Source: Saprospiraceae bacterium (lineage in GTDB: Bacteria > Bacteroidota > Bacteroidia > Chitinophagales > Saprospiraceae). Taken from it: 64,000 nt of DNA. The notes under the pieces are model-generated. The model did not search any database. It was not told the DNA's origin and worked only from the letters and a program-made list of their open reading frames with translations. This document shows, piece after piece, positions 36,227-45,553 of the stretch. How positions within the stretch are numbered: the first letter of the stretch is position 1; every line of letters starts with the position of its first letter. The translations under genes were made by a program, and so were the position numbers. The stretch lies in the NCBI GenBank assembly GCA_018057925.1, contig JAGPCT010000004.1:78913-142912 (forward strand), written 5' to 3'.

Positions 36227-37876
36227 ATGCAAAAACTAGCTTTGTCTTTTTTAGCTCTTCTGGTGTGCATGACTACCGGAAGAAGTCAGGGCATTACATC
36301 AGGAAAGATATCGGGAGGCCTACAGACAAATTTGAATTTCTTTATGAAGGACGAATCCATCAACGCCGCCAATACGCCGCAATACGAATCTCAACTTTAC
36401 GGAGCTGATAGTTGGCTGAATGTCAACTACACGACCAATGGTTTTGAAGCCGGCATACGCCTTGACGTTTATAACAACTCATATCTGTTTAATCCCAACG
36501 GAGGTTCATACACTGGCATTGGTATAGGCAATTGGTTTGTCGAAAAGCAAATCAGCAAATTAACCGTTCGCGGTGGATATATCTATGACCAAATAGGTTC
36601 CGGTATTATCTACCGAGCTTATGAAGAAAGACCTTTGGCCATCGATAATGCGCTGTTTGGTGTGCGCGCTTCGTATGAGCTAAGCCCTAATTGGCGAATA
36701 AAGGGCTTTACCGGCCAACAAAAATTCCAGTTTGACCGGTATGGTGCCATTTTAAAAGGAGGTAGTATAGATGGATTTATTGCTTTTGAAGACTCGACAA
36801 AGAAGTATAATCTGACTTTATCGCCTGGTGCCGGCGTTGTAGCCAGAACATTTGACAATCAGACCATCGAAGGCATCAATAATGTCTTAAAATACTATGA
36901 ACCCATTGATAGTATAGCTTCCTATAAGTCTAATACCTATGCCATGAGTATATATAATACCTTGAGCTATGGTCCATTTACGCTATATACAGAAGCGGCA
37001 TATAAGACACCGGAAGTCATGATGTCGCCTACCGATTTCAGACATATAGGGCAGGATTCTTCGGCGGGTAAGTTTATCAAAAGAGCCGGTAACGTACTCT
37101 ATGGAAGCTTAAGTTATGCCGATCATGGATTGGGGATATCTATCGAAGGAAAGCGTACACAAGACTTTTCCTTTAGAACAGATCCCAACCTTTTATTAAA
37201 CAGGGGATTGGTCAATTACATCCCGGCAATGTCCAAAATCAATACATACAGGCTTACTTCAAGGTATAATCCTGCTATCCAATTTATGGGTGAATATGCC
37301 TTCCAAGCTGACGTTCAGTATAAGTTTAATAAGAAGTGGAGTGCATTGGTCAATTACTCACATATTAACAACCTGGAAGACGTAAAGCTGTACAGAGAAG
37401 TGTATGCGGAAGTGACATTCAAGCCCAATAGGAATAACAACTTTATCTTTGGATTGCAAAGACAAGAATACAATCAGTTTGTATATGAAGGAAAGGTGGG
37501 GGCACCAAATGTTGAAACATATACCCCATTTGTCGAATACCTTCACCGATTCAATCGAAAGACAGCACTCCGTATAGAGGGGTCAATGATGTCCACTCAG
37601 CAGGACTATGGAAGCTGGGTTTATGGATTGGCTGAGTTGTCCATAGCGCCACACTGGAGCTTTGTTGTGTCTGATATGTATAATTATGATCATAATCCGG
37701 AAAAAACTAAAAAAGCCAATAATTATCCTTCCGTGATTGCATTTTATACACGTGGCAGCAACCGCTTTTCATTGGGTTATATCAAGCAAGTTGAAGGAAT
37801 TGTGTGTACCGGAGGAATATGTCGTTACGAGCCGGCATTTAGTGGTGTAAAAGCAACAATATCAACAACTTTTTAA
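36227..37876 (+). CDS. Outer-membrane beta-barrel protein, DUF6029 type
   Basis: 549 residues. Signal peptide (about 1-20), an N-terminal ISGGLQTNLNFFMKDE strand, a long transmembrane barrel with DSWLNVNYTTNGFEAGIRLDVYNN and RGGYIYDQIGSGIIYRAYEERPLAIDNA, and a terminal strand ending VKATISTTF. Close to the C-terminus lies VCTGGICRYEPA, a CxxxxC pair that I associate with this family. The function is unknown. It is divergent from the thioredoxin operon and 65 bases upstream of an Omp28 lipoprotein with its own CxxC, so a role in redox chemistry or metal handling at the outer membrane is plausible. Confidence 0.78.
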   Translation: MQKLALSFLALLVCMTTGRSQGITSGKISGGLQTNLNFFMKDESINAANTPQYESQLYGADSWLNVNYTTNGFEAGIRLDVYNNSYLFNPNGGSYTGIGIGNWFVEKQISKLTVRGGYIYDQIGSGIIYRAYEERPLAIDNALFGVRASYELSPNWRIKGFTGQQKFQFDRYGAILKGGSIDGFIAFEDSTKKYNLTLSPGAGVVARTFDNQTIEGINNVLKYYEPIDSIASYKSNTYAMSIYNTLSYGPFTLYTEAAYKTPEVMMSPTDFRHIGQDSSAGKFIKRAGNVLYGSLSYADHGLGISIEGKRTQDFSFRTDPNLLLNRGLVNYIPAMSKINTYRLTSRYNPAIQFMGEYAFQADVQYKFNKKWSALVNYSHINNLEDVKLYREVYAEVTFKPNRNNNFIFGLQRQEYNQFVYEGKVGAPNVETYTPFVEYLHRFNRKTALRIEGSMMSTQQDYGSWVYGLAELSIAPHWSFVVSDMYNYDHNPEKTKKANNYPSVIAFYTRGSNRFSLGYIKQVEGIVCTGGICRYEPAFSGVKATISTTF

Positions 37877-37941
37877 TTTTTTAACTATATTATATTAACG
37901 GGAATTGGTTTGTCGAAGCCATTATCATAAAAAACAAAAAA

Positions 37942-38793
37942 ATGAAATATTTAAAACAAATATCCCTCCTATCGCTGTTACTATTGATTTTTAATGGATG
38001 TAGTGAAACAGAAATAGTCGTTCCTCGAGTAGGCGAAATAGTTTCAGATCGGGTTGTTCTCATAGAGGATTTCACCGGCGTGAAATGCCCTAATTGTCCT
38101 AATGCTAGCCGTGAAATAGCTAATTTATCAAAGAAATATCCCAAAAATATTGTTGCAATAGCATATCATACCAATTTTTTAGGAGACCCCATCACGAAGG
38201 AAGGGTATAAGAGCAAGTATGATTTCCGTACTCCTGATGGCGAGCTTCTGGAAAGTGAAATGGGGAGTTATCTCGGTAAGCCGGCTGTTGCCCTCAACAG
38301 GAAGTTGTATAATGCACAGCAGGAATATTTGTTGACGAGCACTTCAGTTTTTGGTAATTTAGAAAATGAATTGCGCAGCATACCCAAGGTTAAGATTACC
38401 TTAGATAAGAATTATGATGCATCAAGCAGAAAGTTGATTTTGAAAGTAAACATATCTCCTCTTTCAGCGTCTAATGGTGACTTCAGGCTTCATGCATGCA
38501 TTACAGAGGATAAAATAATTGATTCTCAGGAAGACAATATTATCTATGTAAAAGATTATGAACACAATCATGTGTTTAGAACGATGCTGAGTGCATTGGA
38601 AGGCGATATATTGGGAAGTGCTTTGACTCCGGGATCCGATTTCAATAAGACCTACGAATTTATACTACCTCCGGAAGCCGGATGGTGGGTGGCTGACAAT
38701 TGCAATGTCGTCGTATTTGTTACCGACCTGAGTCAAAAAGCATTTAATGTAGGCGCCGTACTGCAAGCTGCTGAAAAGAAGGTTACGGAGTAA
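37942..38793 (+). CDS. Omp28-related lipoprotein with CxxC motif
   Basis: 283 residues. Lipoprotein signal with LLLIFNGC (Cys20). The N-terminal domain has a thioredoxin-like pattern VVLIEDFTGVKCPNCPNASREIANLSKKY (CxxC at 49-52) and AIAYHTN, which is typical of Omp28 proteins; the C-terminal part (about 135-280) is a beta domain including the HNHVFR-like EHNHVFRTML segment. It is predicted to be at the outer membrane. It probably forms an operon with the DUF6029 barrel (65 bases upstream), and with the divergent thioredoxins makes a cluster of five thiol-active envelope proteins. Confidence 0.82.
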   Translation: MKYLKQISLLSLLLLIFNGCSETEIVVPRVGEIVSDRVVLIEDFTGVKCPNCPNASREIANLSKKYPKNIVAIAYHTNFLGDPITKEGYKSKYDFRTPDGELLESEMGSYLGKPAVALNRKLYNAQQEYLLTSTSVFGNLENELRSIPKVKITLDKNYDASSRKLILKVNISPLSASNGDFRLHACITEDKIIDSQEDNIIYVKDYEHNHVFRTMLSALEGDILGSALTPGSDFNKTYEFILPPEAGWWVADNCNVVVFVTDLSQKAFNVGAVLQAAEKKVTE

Positions 38794-38835
38794 GAATTGT
38801 TATGGCAACTGAATGTTACAGATAAAAATGTTGAT

Positions 38836-38984
38836 AATACCAATTGGATATTCGTAATAGTCCAATATTATTAGCCTAAACGACTATCAGCCCGATAACT
38901 ATCCGGAGCATTTTGATTTTAAAGAAATCCCGTTTTTCTGGAATACAAAATATGTTGGACTAATTTATAAATCAATTTGGTATA
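38836..38984 (-). repeat. Family C repeat
   Basis: Full-length reverse copy with the end motifs AATACCAATTGGATATTCG and ATAAATCAATTTGGTATA, the central CATTTTGATTTTAAAGAAATCCCG and the CTAAACGACTATC box. It fills the gap between the Omp28 gene and the convergent T9SS plug gene; no other gene is seen there. Confidence 0.85.
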
Positions 38985-39024
38985 AAATATGCTTGAACTT
39001 TAGGACACCTTAACCTAAAGGTCA

Positions 39025-40332
39025 TCAATCTTCCCTCAATGCACCGGAAACAGGTGTTCCGAGACTCCAGAACTGAGCCACTCGATCCCATCGTTCTCCA
39101 TACGCTCGATAATAGGCTATTATCTGATAAATATTGGAAGTTTCAAAGCTATTTCCTTCTGTTATCCTTGCGTCAAAACCCTTATTTGTTTTTTCGGCAT
39201 AATAATAATCGTAATAGCCTTGCTTGAGTAATATACTCGTTGTATAATATTTCTTCTCCGGAACATAAGTCATCGGCTCTATATCATCGCGATGCCCCCA
39301 TTCGTTAAACTGTCCTAGTACATATACCGGACTGGCTAATTTGTTCGGCGCATTCAGGTAGAAATGTACTAAAAAATAGTCACATTCGTCATCAGCATCC
39401 GGTCTATCCAGGTTTTGGATTAAATATGATCCACCCAAGTCAGGATAAGACGAATAAGCAGCGTTGCCTTCAAGGCTTTCAGTCCTTAAGAATACTTCAG
39501 TCCTATTGTTAAAACGTTCGAGGTTTTCAATTTTATAACTTGGTCGCCGTACACTTCTGATGTCAACATATCGAAATTCCTTGCCTCCCGGGAAAGACAC
39601 TTCGTCTAAATAGTCAAAGCTCAATTCTTCATTTCTGATATATTTAGGCGTCAATAAAGGTCTAGTGTTCCAGATTCCATTTTTCAAAATAGCTACCCGC
39701 ACTTGGCTCATTGGATCCGGAATTCGCATGGTTGGATTCAAGGTAAGGTCGATTCTTTGATTTTCGAGTGTTTTGCCTGCTCTGAGGTCACTGGTCAGCA
39801 TAGCGCCAATATTAAACACCTGTTCGCTGACGACAAAACGCCTTGTCAAAGCAGGCTCATTGTCATTGTCTTTATATACATGGATGAGATAGTTGCCTGA
39901 TTTGGTTACGCCAAGCAAGTCATTTGGAAAAACTAAATGATATGTTGTATAATTAACACGTGTATTAGTCGAATAGGCATAATCTCTAATTTCCTGATCG
40001 TTGAAACCTTGTAAGTATTCAATTTCGCTGAGTTGACTTGGATTCCAATTGGCATCACACTGAACAATCCTGTATTTGTAAAACACAAAATCTCCATCTA
40101 AGTCGTCAAAAAGCAATTCCAATTGACGTCCGCTATTAAGATACGTCATCGGGAATCCAACAACAGAGCCATAAGGCCTAATTATTACGGTTTGAATATT
40201 AGTACTATAATTATAATCGTAATTTGCCAAATTCGTGGGCTGACCGTAGCTTATAACCTGAAAGAAAAAGAGACAGACGATGAGGCCAAATAAATTGTGA
40301 GGCATCCTTTTCAGTAAAAATATATTTGTCAA
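39025..40332 (-). CDS. T9SS plug-domain protein (DUF5103)
   Basis: 435 residues. A signal peptide (about 10-30; Met10 is the likelier start) precedes an N-terminal region with QTVIIRPYG, MTYLNSGRQLELLFDDLDGDF and YRIVQCDANWNPSQLSEIEYLQGF, followed by two beta domains with NDLLGVTKSGNYLIHVYKDNDNEPALTRRFVV and SYLIQNLDRPDADDECDYFLVHFYL. This is the pattern of DUF5103, described as the plug that closes the SprA/Sov translocon of the type IX system when it is not bound to cargo. It fits the five T9SS cargo proteins in this window. Confidence 0.85.
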   Translation of the reverse strand: MTNIFLLKRMPHNLFGLIVCLFFFQVISYGQPTNLANYDYNYSTNIQTVIIRPYGSVVGFPMTYLNSGRQLELLFDDLDGDFVFYKYRIVQCDANWNPSQLSEIEYLQGFNDQEIRDYAYSTNTRVNYTTYHLVFPNDLLGVTKSGNYLIHVYKDNDNEPALTRRFVVSEQVFNIGAMLTSDLRAGKTLENQRIDLTLNPTMRIPDPMSQVRVAILKNGIWNTRPLLTPKYIRNEELSFDYLDEVSFPGGKEFRYVDIRSVRRPSYKIENLERFNNRTEVFLRTESLEGNAAYSSYPDLGGSYLIQNLDRPDADDECDYFLVHFYLNAPNKLASPVYVLGQFNEWGHRDDIEPMTYVPEKKYYTTSILLKQGYYDYYYAEKTNKGFDARITEGNSFETSNIYQIIAYYRAYGERWDRVAQFWSLGTPVSGALRED

Positions 40333-40458
40333 ACGATAGAAATTTGGATATTCGATAACAAAGTAATCGGTAAAAGAAGCGATAATATTTGTAAAAACAA
40401 ACTTTTTTATCTGTATTTGTCAAAAGATAACATCAATTTAGAAAAATTATTGCTTTGT

Positions 40459-40554
40459 ATGCTAAAATGACTTGAAATTGACCATTTACTATTCTTGTCC
40501 CCTTTAGAGGAGGTGGGGTAAACAAGGATATTAAATGGTCAAATTATTTTCAGA
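40459..40554 (-). repeat. Family E long-hairpin repeat, copy 1
   Basis: Reverse complement of the element at 48024-48113. Inside each copy TTGACCATTTA pairs with TAAATGGTCAA, and CCTTGT with ACAAG, so the element folds on itself; the centre carries CCCC/GGGG runs that differ between copies. It lies between the T9SS plug gene and the lipoprotein gene at 40725. Confidence 0.75.
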
Positions 40555-40608
40555 TTATTGTAACCGATGATTTTTGCGAATAACACCTTTGTTTTGGTTG
40601 AAACAAAA

Positions 40609-40648
40609 TTCGGCATCCTTCGGTTTGGGAATACCGAAGGATGCCGAA
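40609..40648 (-). terminator. Perfect 16-bp hairpin after the lipoprotein gene
   Basis: TTCGGCATCCTTCGGT (40609-40624) and ACCGAAGGATGCCGAA (40633-40648) pair without mismatch around an 8-base loop. On the minus strand it is followed by TTTTGTTT, and lies about 76 bases past the stop of the gene at 40725. It belongs to a variant of family A (40609-40715), so it may be both repeat and terminator. Confidence 0.6.
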
Positions 40649-40724
40649 TATGAGGGCTGACCCCAATGAACAAATCGCCTATCGAATCAGCGTTTTCAAA
40701 TGCTGACTTCGGGATTAACAATTC

Positions 40725-41354
40725 TTATAGTTTATACGGAAACTGAAGTGCAATTCCCTTTGCCAACAAATCTGCTGTTTCCATCATGTGATTGAAAGCG
40801 ATATCGTAATTGACGACGGCTTGGGTACGGTCACCTTTCAAAAGGTCAACGGCGTATGTTGTAGTTTGAGAAATATGATGTTCCATGGCGTGATCCATTG
40901 TAGCAAGAGGCCAATTTTCGGGATTGGCAGCACTCAAAAATTGTGCAATTTCCTTGGCGTTGTTGTTCCAGTCGGCCAACCCTTTGTCTAATGCTGCTTG
41001 ATCATTGCTTTTTGCGGCTTGTAAAACAGGGACCGCAAGTTGGATATGTTCCGTCAATAAAGCGGATAGTTGATCTCCTGCAGCCTGTCCATAATAGGGA
41101 ACGATGGCGGCACCAATATCTTTTTGGTTCTTTAAGAGCCTGTCTAAGTTGGGCTGCAAAGCATTGGCGTCATTAAAGAAGGCATCAACGGTAGCGTACG
41201 TCCATTGCATGTGATCCGCCCATAACTTATGCATAACCGTATTTAGAGTAATATATCCGGGTTTTTCGAGTGGAGAAATTTCCTCTTTGGTGCATCCTTG
41301 AAAAGCGAGAAGTGCGAATAATACTGCAAAAGCAGATAGTTTTAACTTTTTCAT
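40725..41354 (-). CDS. Helical lipoprotein of unknown function
   Basis: 209 residues. Lipoprotein signal with LAFQGC (Cys21). The mature part looks like an all-helical bundle rich in His and Trp: HKLWADHMQWTYATVDAFF, QKDIGAAIVPYYGQAAGDQLSALLTEHIQLAV and MDHAMEHHISQTTTYAVDLL. The His/Met content (MEHHIS, FNHMMET) could bind metal, but this is speculation. No function is assigned; similar helical proteins occur in many bacteria. A family C repeat lies in the gap upstream. Confidence 0.7.
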   Translation of the reverse strand: MKKLKLSAFAVLFALLAFQGCTKEEISPLEKPGYITLNTVMHKLWADHMQWTYATVDAFFNDANALQPNLDRLLKNQKDIGAAIVPYYGQAAGDQLSALLTEHIQLAVPVLQAAKSNDQAALDKGLADWNNNAKEIAQFLSAANPENWPLATMDHAMEHHISQTTTYAVDLLKGDRTQAVVNYDIAFNHMMETADLLAKGIALQFPYKL

Positions 41355-41541
41355 GTTGTGTATTTTAGTTTAATTAAAAAATGTCAATGTCATTGTTTTA
41401 AGACAGTAATTATTTAGAGTAAACTAATTCAGAAAAGGTTACAGAAATAAAACCCTTGTCCACAACATGCTTTTATAAAGTAACAAATAATGTTTTATGT
41501 ATTTTACTGTAATCATAGTACATAGCATATTAACATATTAT

Positions 41542-41691
41542 AATGCCGATTGGCTATTAATAATAGCCCAATTACATTTTTCTAAACGACTATCATTCTG
41601 ATAGCTATCGGGAGCATTTTGACTTTAGGGAAATCCTGTCTTTCGGGAACACCAAAAAATGTTGGGCTGATTTATAAATCAATTTGGTATA
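41542..41691 (-). repeat. Family C repeat
   Basis: Reverse copy with AATGCCGATTGGCTATT at the left, CTAAACGACTATC, GATAGCTATCGGGAGCATTTTGAC and ATAAATCAATTTGGTATA at the right. It occupies much of the 41355-41792 gap, where no other gene is seen. Confidence 0.85.
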
Positions 41692-41792
41692 AAATGATGA
41701 CCAATGGTAGAAGGGTGTCACATCCTGAACCATGATGTTATATTGCCTCCCGGTAAGATGGTATTATACATCACTGTCTAATGATGTTCTCG

Positions 41793-43181
41793 CTATTCTA
41801 CAACAACTTTTCGCACGCCCAAAGCGGTATTGCCACTATAAAATGCAACAAAATAAGCGCCTTTAGCCCATGAAGAGATGTCAACAGTCCATGCTTTTTC
41901 CTGTTTCATTGCCTTTCTGAGCACCTTTTGTCCCGATGCATCAGAAACAATCATACTGATATTTTTTTCTCCTTCGCTTTCTATCAGGATATTCAACTTG
42001 TCAAATGCGGGATTGGGATATATCTTAGCCGAAAACCTTTGGGCGGAAGAAGATATATCATATTTACCAATATGGCTCTTCTGTACTATCCACTCCACTT
42101 TATTCAGGTGCAAAGAGGCATGGTCATCCACTCTAACCATATTGGTGGTATCTTCAACCAAGACAACAACCTTATTCGTCCCAATTTCAAATAAATCAGG
42201 AAAAACGACCAATGTATCTTGACCGGATGCCACCTTCGTTCCGTTGACTTCCCATGCTACACTATTTGTGTTTGGTTCAACCGGGATATTGTTAACCGAA
42301 AACACCAATGAATCGAGCCCCGCTTCAATTGTATTTTCTTTCGGGGTATAACTTTCTAAGGTAGGGGCCAGTGTGTGTATCCTTTCTACCAAAGCTTGTG
42401 TACATACAGGGCAGAAGGGGGCGTTCAATGTGCGCATCTTGCAGTTTTGATGCGGTCGATACCAAAGCGCTGAACTTTCGCCACAACAGTGTTGATACAC
42501 ACCTACGTCGTCTGTGCCTATCCAGTTTTTCCACCTCACCTTTTCGGGATCGGTTTCTTTTGTCATATTAACTTTTTCTTGTGCATAAAAATCGCCTGCA
42601 TAGTATTCATCTGCCAGCCTGCCAAAGCTATGACCCAGCTCGTGGAGTGTAACCTCACTGGAATAAGGATGAGTAGAGGCTGTGGAATAGTCGCCTCCAC
42701 TGCCACCATAGTATTCCGAATTTACAATAATAATGACATGGTCATACATAGGGAAGTTATCGGCACTAACCTGATATACTTTAGCTACATCGGTTGCTAA
42801 AAGCAATCTGTGGATCTGATAATAATCAAAGGTTGAACTAAAATAATTGTTGGTCTTTAAAACAGGATGAGCCGGCTCACTGACATCCGTAGCTGTCCCC
42901 GGGTGATTGGCTCCGCTTTCTTCTGACGGAACTTCAATGGCAAAAAAATTGAAATAATGCTTATATTGTTTGAAGGGAGACGTGGCAATGAAGGTTGTGA
43001 TAAATTTCTGAACATCCTCTGTAAACTTACCCAATTCCTGCGATGTATATCCATCCGGCAATATGACAAAGTTAATTCTTGATTCTACGGGACCAGACTG
43101 ATATACGGTATCGACTTTAAATTTCTGACCAAAACATAAAGTCGATAAACTAATCGTTAGAGCAATAAAAATTATACGCAT
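41793..43181 (-). CDS. Secreted M64-family metallopeptidase with T9SS sorting domain
   Basis: 462 residues from the Met at 43181. The longer frame from 43199 would begin about 3 bases from the -7 box at 43202, so I prefer the shorter start, which has GGAG eight bases upstream. A signal peptide (about 1-18) precedes an M64 domain with RINFVILPDGYTSQELGKF, VNSEYYGGSGG and the zinc motif LHELGHSFGRLADEYY (HELGH, about 180-184). M64 (IgA peptidase-like) enzymes are zinc proteases of the envelope. After a beta domain (about 270-370) the C-terminus RFSAKIYPNPAFDKLN...GAYFVAFY is a T9SS type A sorting domain. Confidence 0.9.
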   Translation of the reverse strand: MRIIFIALTISLSTLCFGQKFKVDTVYQSGPVESRINFVILPDGYTSQELGKFTEDVQKFITTFIATSPFKQYKHYFNFFAIEVPSEESGANHPGTATDVSEPAHPVLKTNNYFSSTFDYYQIHRLLLATDVAKVYQVSADNFPMYDHVIIIVNSEYYGGSGGDYSTASTHPYSSEVTLHELGHSFGRLADEYYAGDFYAQEKVNMTKETDPEKVRWKNWIGTDDVGVYQHCCGESSALWYRPHQNCKMRTLNAPFCPVCTQALVERIHTLAPTLESYTPKENTIEAGLDSLVFSVNNIPVEPNTNSVAWEVNGTKVASGQDTLVVFPDLFEIGTNKVVVLVEDTTNMVRVDDHASLHLNKVEWIVQKSHIGKYDISSSAQRFSAKIYPNPAFDKLNILIESEGEKNISMIVSDASGQKVLRKAMKQEKAWTVDISSWAKGAYFVAFYSGNTALGVRKVVVE

Positions 43182-43201
43182 ATCTTCTCCTTTTTTCAAA
43201 A

Positions 43202-43233
43202 CAAATATAAACTAATTATCGCAATATGGCAAT
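43202..43233 (-). promoter_or_regulatory. Promoter of the M64 peptidase gene
   Basis: Minus strand: TTG (43230-43232), 20-base spacer, TATATTTG (43202-43209). The match fixes the gene start at 43181 rather than 43199, because transcription should begin close to 43195. Confidence 0.6.
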
Positions 43234-43402
43234 AAAAACCCAACAGTGTAAACGCCGCTTATAGTGTGGACAATAAAGGGTAATTTATTGTCCGCGTTGG
43301 ACAATTTAGAATATAAGTCTTACTTTCGCCATGGTTTCAATCTTGTTGTAAAATTGTGATTTTCTCCGGATTGATTTTGTTGATTTTAAAAAACATATTG
43401 AC

Positions 43403-43828
43403 ATGAAGGATGATGCAAAAGTATTGACTGACAAAGCCACTCCCCGTGGGCGGTTTCCCCATATCAAGCGAGCCGGCGACTTTCTGTTTGTTTCAGGGAC
43501 AAGCAGTCGTAAGCCTGACAATAGCTTTGCCGGAGCGGAAGCGGATGAATTTGGTGCCGTGACTCTTGATATTAGGGTGCAGACACGAGCCGTTATCGAA
43601 AACATCCGGGATATACTGGCATCTATGGAGGCCGGCTTGGAAGATCTGACGGAAGTAATGGTTTTTCTGGTCAATATGAATGACTTCAAAGCATATAATG
43701 AAGAATATGGAAAATATTTCGATACTTCCGGTCCAACAAGGACAACAGTAGCTGTGCATCAATTACCTCACCCTCACTTACTGATAGAAATTAAAGCCAT
43801 TGCCTACAAACCAATAAGCCGGGGATAA
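43403..43828 (+). CDS. RidA/YjgF family enamine-imine deaminase
   Basis: 141 residues, typical length. The pattern [64 protein letters not shown] and [13 protein letters not shown] (with the substrate-binding Arg) identifies a RidA-fold trimer. Such enzymes hydrolyse reactive enamines/imines released by PLP enzymes; the PRGRFPH start resembles 2-aminomuconate deaminases, but no pathway genes are near. Cytoplasmic. Convergent with the SDR gene. Confidence 0.88.
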   Translation: MKDDAKVLTDKATPRGRFPHIKRAGDFLFVSGTSSRKPDNSFAGAEADEFGAVTLDIRVQTRAVIENIRDILASMEAGLEDLTEVMVFLVNMNDFKAYNEEYGKYFDTSGPTRTTVAVHQLPHPHLLIEIKAIAYKPISRG

Positions 43829-43877
43829 TTCGGTGATGCCTGTCAAGCAGATAAACATTGACTATCCATACATAGCC

Positions 43878-44705
43878 TTAAGTCTTTCTCCCGGTAAAAT
43901 GTTGCATAGTGTCATAAGCACCGAAAATGTGGCGCATTACCCAATCAAATGCTTTTAATGGAAGAATCCCTTGGCTCAAGCGGACAAACCAGTATGGAAG
44001 GGGCATTGTCAACATACTTCGCTCCCGCTCAATAGCTCGTATTATCTTCTCTGCGGCCTTTTCCGGTTCAATGATGGGCAGCAATTTTGATTGCACCCCT
44101 TCAAACATTCCGGTCTTAATAAAATATGGCATAATAGTCGTTACGACGACTTTCTTATTCAACTGTTGCATCTCCAACCTAAGACTATCACTCCAGCCCA
44201 CGGCAGCCCACTTCGAAGCCACATATACCGACATCTTAGGATTGGATATAAGTCCTGCCATAGAACAAATATTGCATATCCATCCATTGTTATCCGCCAT
44301 CATATCCGGTAAAATCTCGCGTGTCAGGTGCATCATAGCATTGGCATTGACATTCATGACGGCCGAAATGTCACGGTGTTCCAGCTCATGGAAGTACTTA
44401 CCGGCAACAATCCCGGCATTATTGATGAGGATATCTATTTTGCCCACTTCCTGAATTATCTTAGGCGCTATTTCTTGTATTTGTTGAGCATCAGACAAGT
44501 CAATTCGGTATCCATATATTAATTCAGCATATTGCGGCCATTCAGTACGAAGCAGTTCCAATCCGGACTGATTGATATCTACCGCTATCAGCTTATTTGC
44601 TCCACGTTCCAACGACTTGCGTGCCATGATTTTACCAATTCCGGAACACGCTCCGGTTATCAAAACAACTTTATCCTGAAATATCATATTTTGTTTATTC
44701 ATCAT
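43878..44705 (-). CDS. Short-chain dehydrogenase/reductase (SDR)
   Basis: 275 residues. Classical SDR: N-terminal VVLITGACSGIGKIMA (TGxxxGxG), NNAGIVAGKYF, the catalytic Ser in CNICSMAGLIS and Tyr/Lys in YVASKWAAVGW. The C-terminal 50 residues (LPYWFVRLSQGILPLKAFDWVMRHIF) are hydrophobic and membrane-tending, as in SDRs acting on lipids or fatty acyl groups. The substrate is unknown. The DUF4286 gene lies 46 bases upstream on the same strand, possibly in one operon. Confidence 0.9.
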   Translation of the reverse strand: MMNKQNMIFQDKVVLITGACSGIGKIMARKSLERGANKLIAVDINQSGLELLRTEWPQYAELIYGYRIDLSDAQQIQEIAPKIIQEVGKIDILINNAGIVAGKYFHELEHRDISAVMNVNANAMMHLTREILPDMMADNNGWICNICSMAGLISNPKMSVYVASKWAAVGWSDSLRLEMQQLNKKVVVTTIMPYFIKTGMFEGVQSKLLPIIEPEKAAEKIIRAIERERSMLTMPLPYWFVRLSQGILPLKAFDWVMRHIFGAYDTMQHFTGRKT

Positions 44706-44751
44706 TTACTTCATATAAAACCAAATATTCTATGTGGCAAATGGAAAAACC

Positions 44752-45057
44752 TCACATTACTTCTACCATCAATGTTCGAAAAGCCACAAATTGATCCCTA
44801 AAGCGGTCTATGGTTTGTTTTTGTAGTTCAGCTGCATATTTTTCTTTATACGACTCATAGTCATCCATGTGCAATGCCTTATATTGAATAATAAAAGTAA
44901 TCCCTTCTTCACCTTCGGGCTTGATCAACTTATAAAAATCGTACTTGACAAAGCAACCTGTATTCATCACATCCGGGATATGGCTGGTTTTCATCCAATG
45001 AACCCAGGTCGTTTCGATTTCAGCATCGATTGTAACTGAAACATTATAGGAAATCAT
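44752..45057 (-). CDS. DUF4286 family protein
   Basis: 101 residues, a small ferredoxin-like alpha/beta fold: MISYNVSVTIDAEIETTWVHWMKTSHIPDVMNTGCF... (conserved W and HIPDVM) and YKEKYAAELQKQTIDRFRDQF. This is a common Bacteroidota family of unknown function, cytoplasmic. It lies upstream of the SDR gene. Confidence 0.85.
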   Translation of the reverse strand: MISYNVSVTIDAEIETTWVHWMKTSHIPDVMNTGCFVKYDFYKLIKPEGEEGITFIIQYKALHMDDYESYKEKYAAELQKQTIDRFRDQFVAFRTLMVEVM

Positions 45058-45122
45058 ATTAGACCTTTATTATTAGCAAATATTTTTAAAATTGAAATTC
45101 ATCACGATGATGCAATTTTAAC

Positions 45123-45275
45123 TTCAACCCGAATTCAGCAGTATAGGTTTTGAAAAACCGTATAGTGCTGATTATGAGGGTTAATCCCGATGTACGAATC
45201 GTTTCAATGGTTTCTCTAAACCATTGATTATGAGTCGTAAATCGATTCAGCATTTGCCTAATGCGGAATTTGGGT
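45123..45275 (+). repeat. Family A multi-hairpin repeat
   Basis: Full-length forward copy with the dyads AGCAGTATAGGTTTT/AAACCGTATAGTGCT, CAATGGTTTC/AACCATTG and GCATTTGCCTAATGC. It is followed at 45365-45460 by a second, degenerate copy. Both lie between the DUF4286 gene and the next plus-strand gene. Confidence 0.85.
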
Positions 45276-45364
45276 CCAAATATAATGCCGAATAATCTTT
45301 TAATAGAGACCAAATTGCGATTTCATCCACTATTTTATTGCAATTTTAAGGGTTATGACTTTTA

Positions 45365-45460
45365 AGCTCGAGTTCAACAGTAGGGATTTTCTAAAACCGA
45401 GGAGTGCTGATTGCGATTCATACGTCGATTCCGAATTAGACGTATGAGGAATTTGGGTCA
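45365..45460 (+). repeat. Degenerate family A repeat
   Basis: Retains GAGTTCAACAGTAGGGATTTTC, GAGTGCTGATTGCG and ATTCCGAATTAGACGTATGAGGAATTTGGGT in the right order, without the central hairpin. Confidence 0.55.
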
Positions 45461-45509
45461 AAATCACAATAATTTTCAAATAGGAGTTTTTATAAAATCA
45501 TTTTGGAAC

Positions 45510-45540
45510 TTTGTTCGTTTGGGTATTTCAGATATATTTG
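45510..45540 (+). promoter_or_regulatory. Consensus Bacteroidota promoter
   Basis: TTTG (45510-45513), exactly 19 bases, TATATTTG (45533-45540). This is the best promoter in the window. Transcription should start near 45547, just upstream of the ATG at 45554; it rules out the earlier in-frame start at 45503. Confidence 0.8.
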
Positions 45541-45553
45541 CAGCGTGAAACAC

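Noticed and set aside
43182..43199. Six-codon longer start of the M64 peptidase
   Set aside because: It would begin 3 bases from the -7 box; the next Met has a GGAG site and a normal signal peptide.
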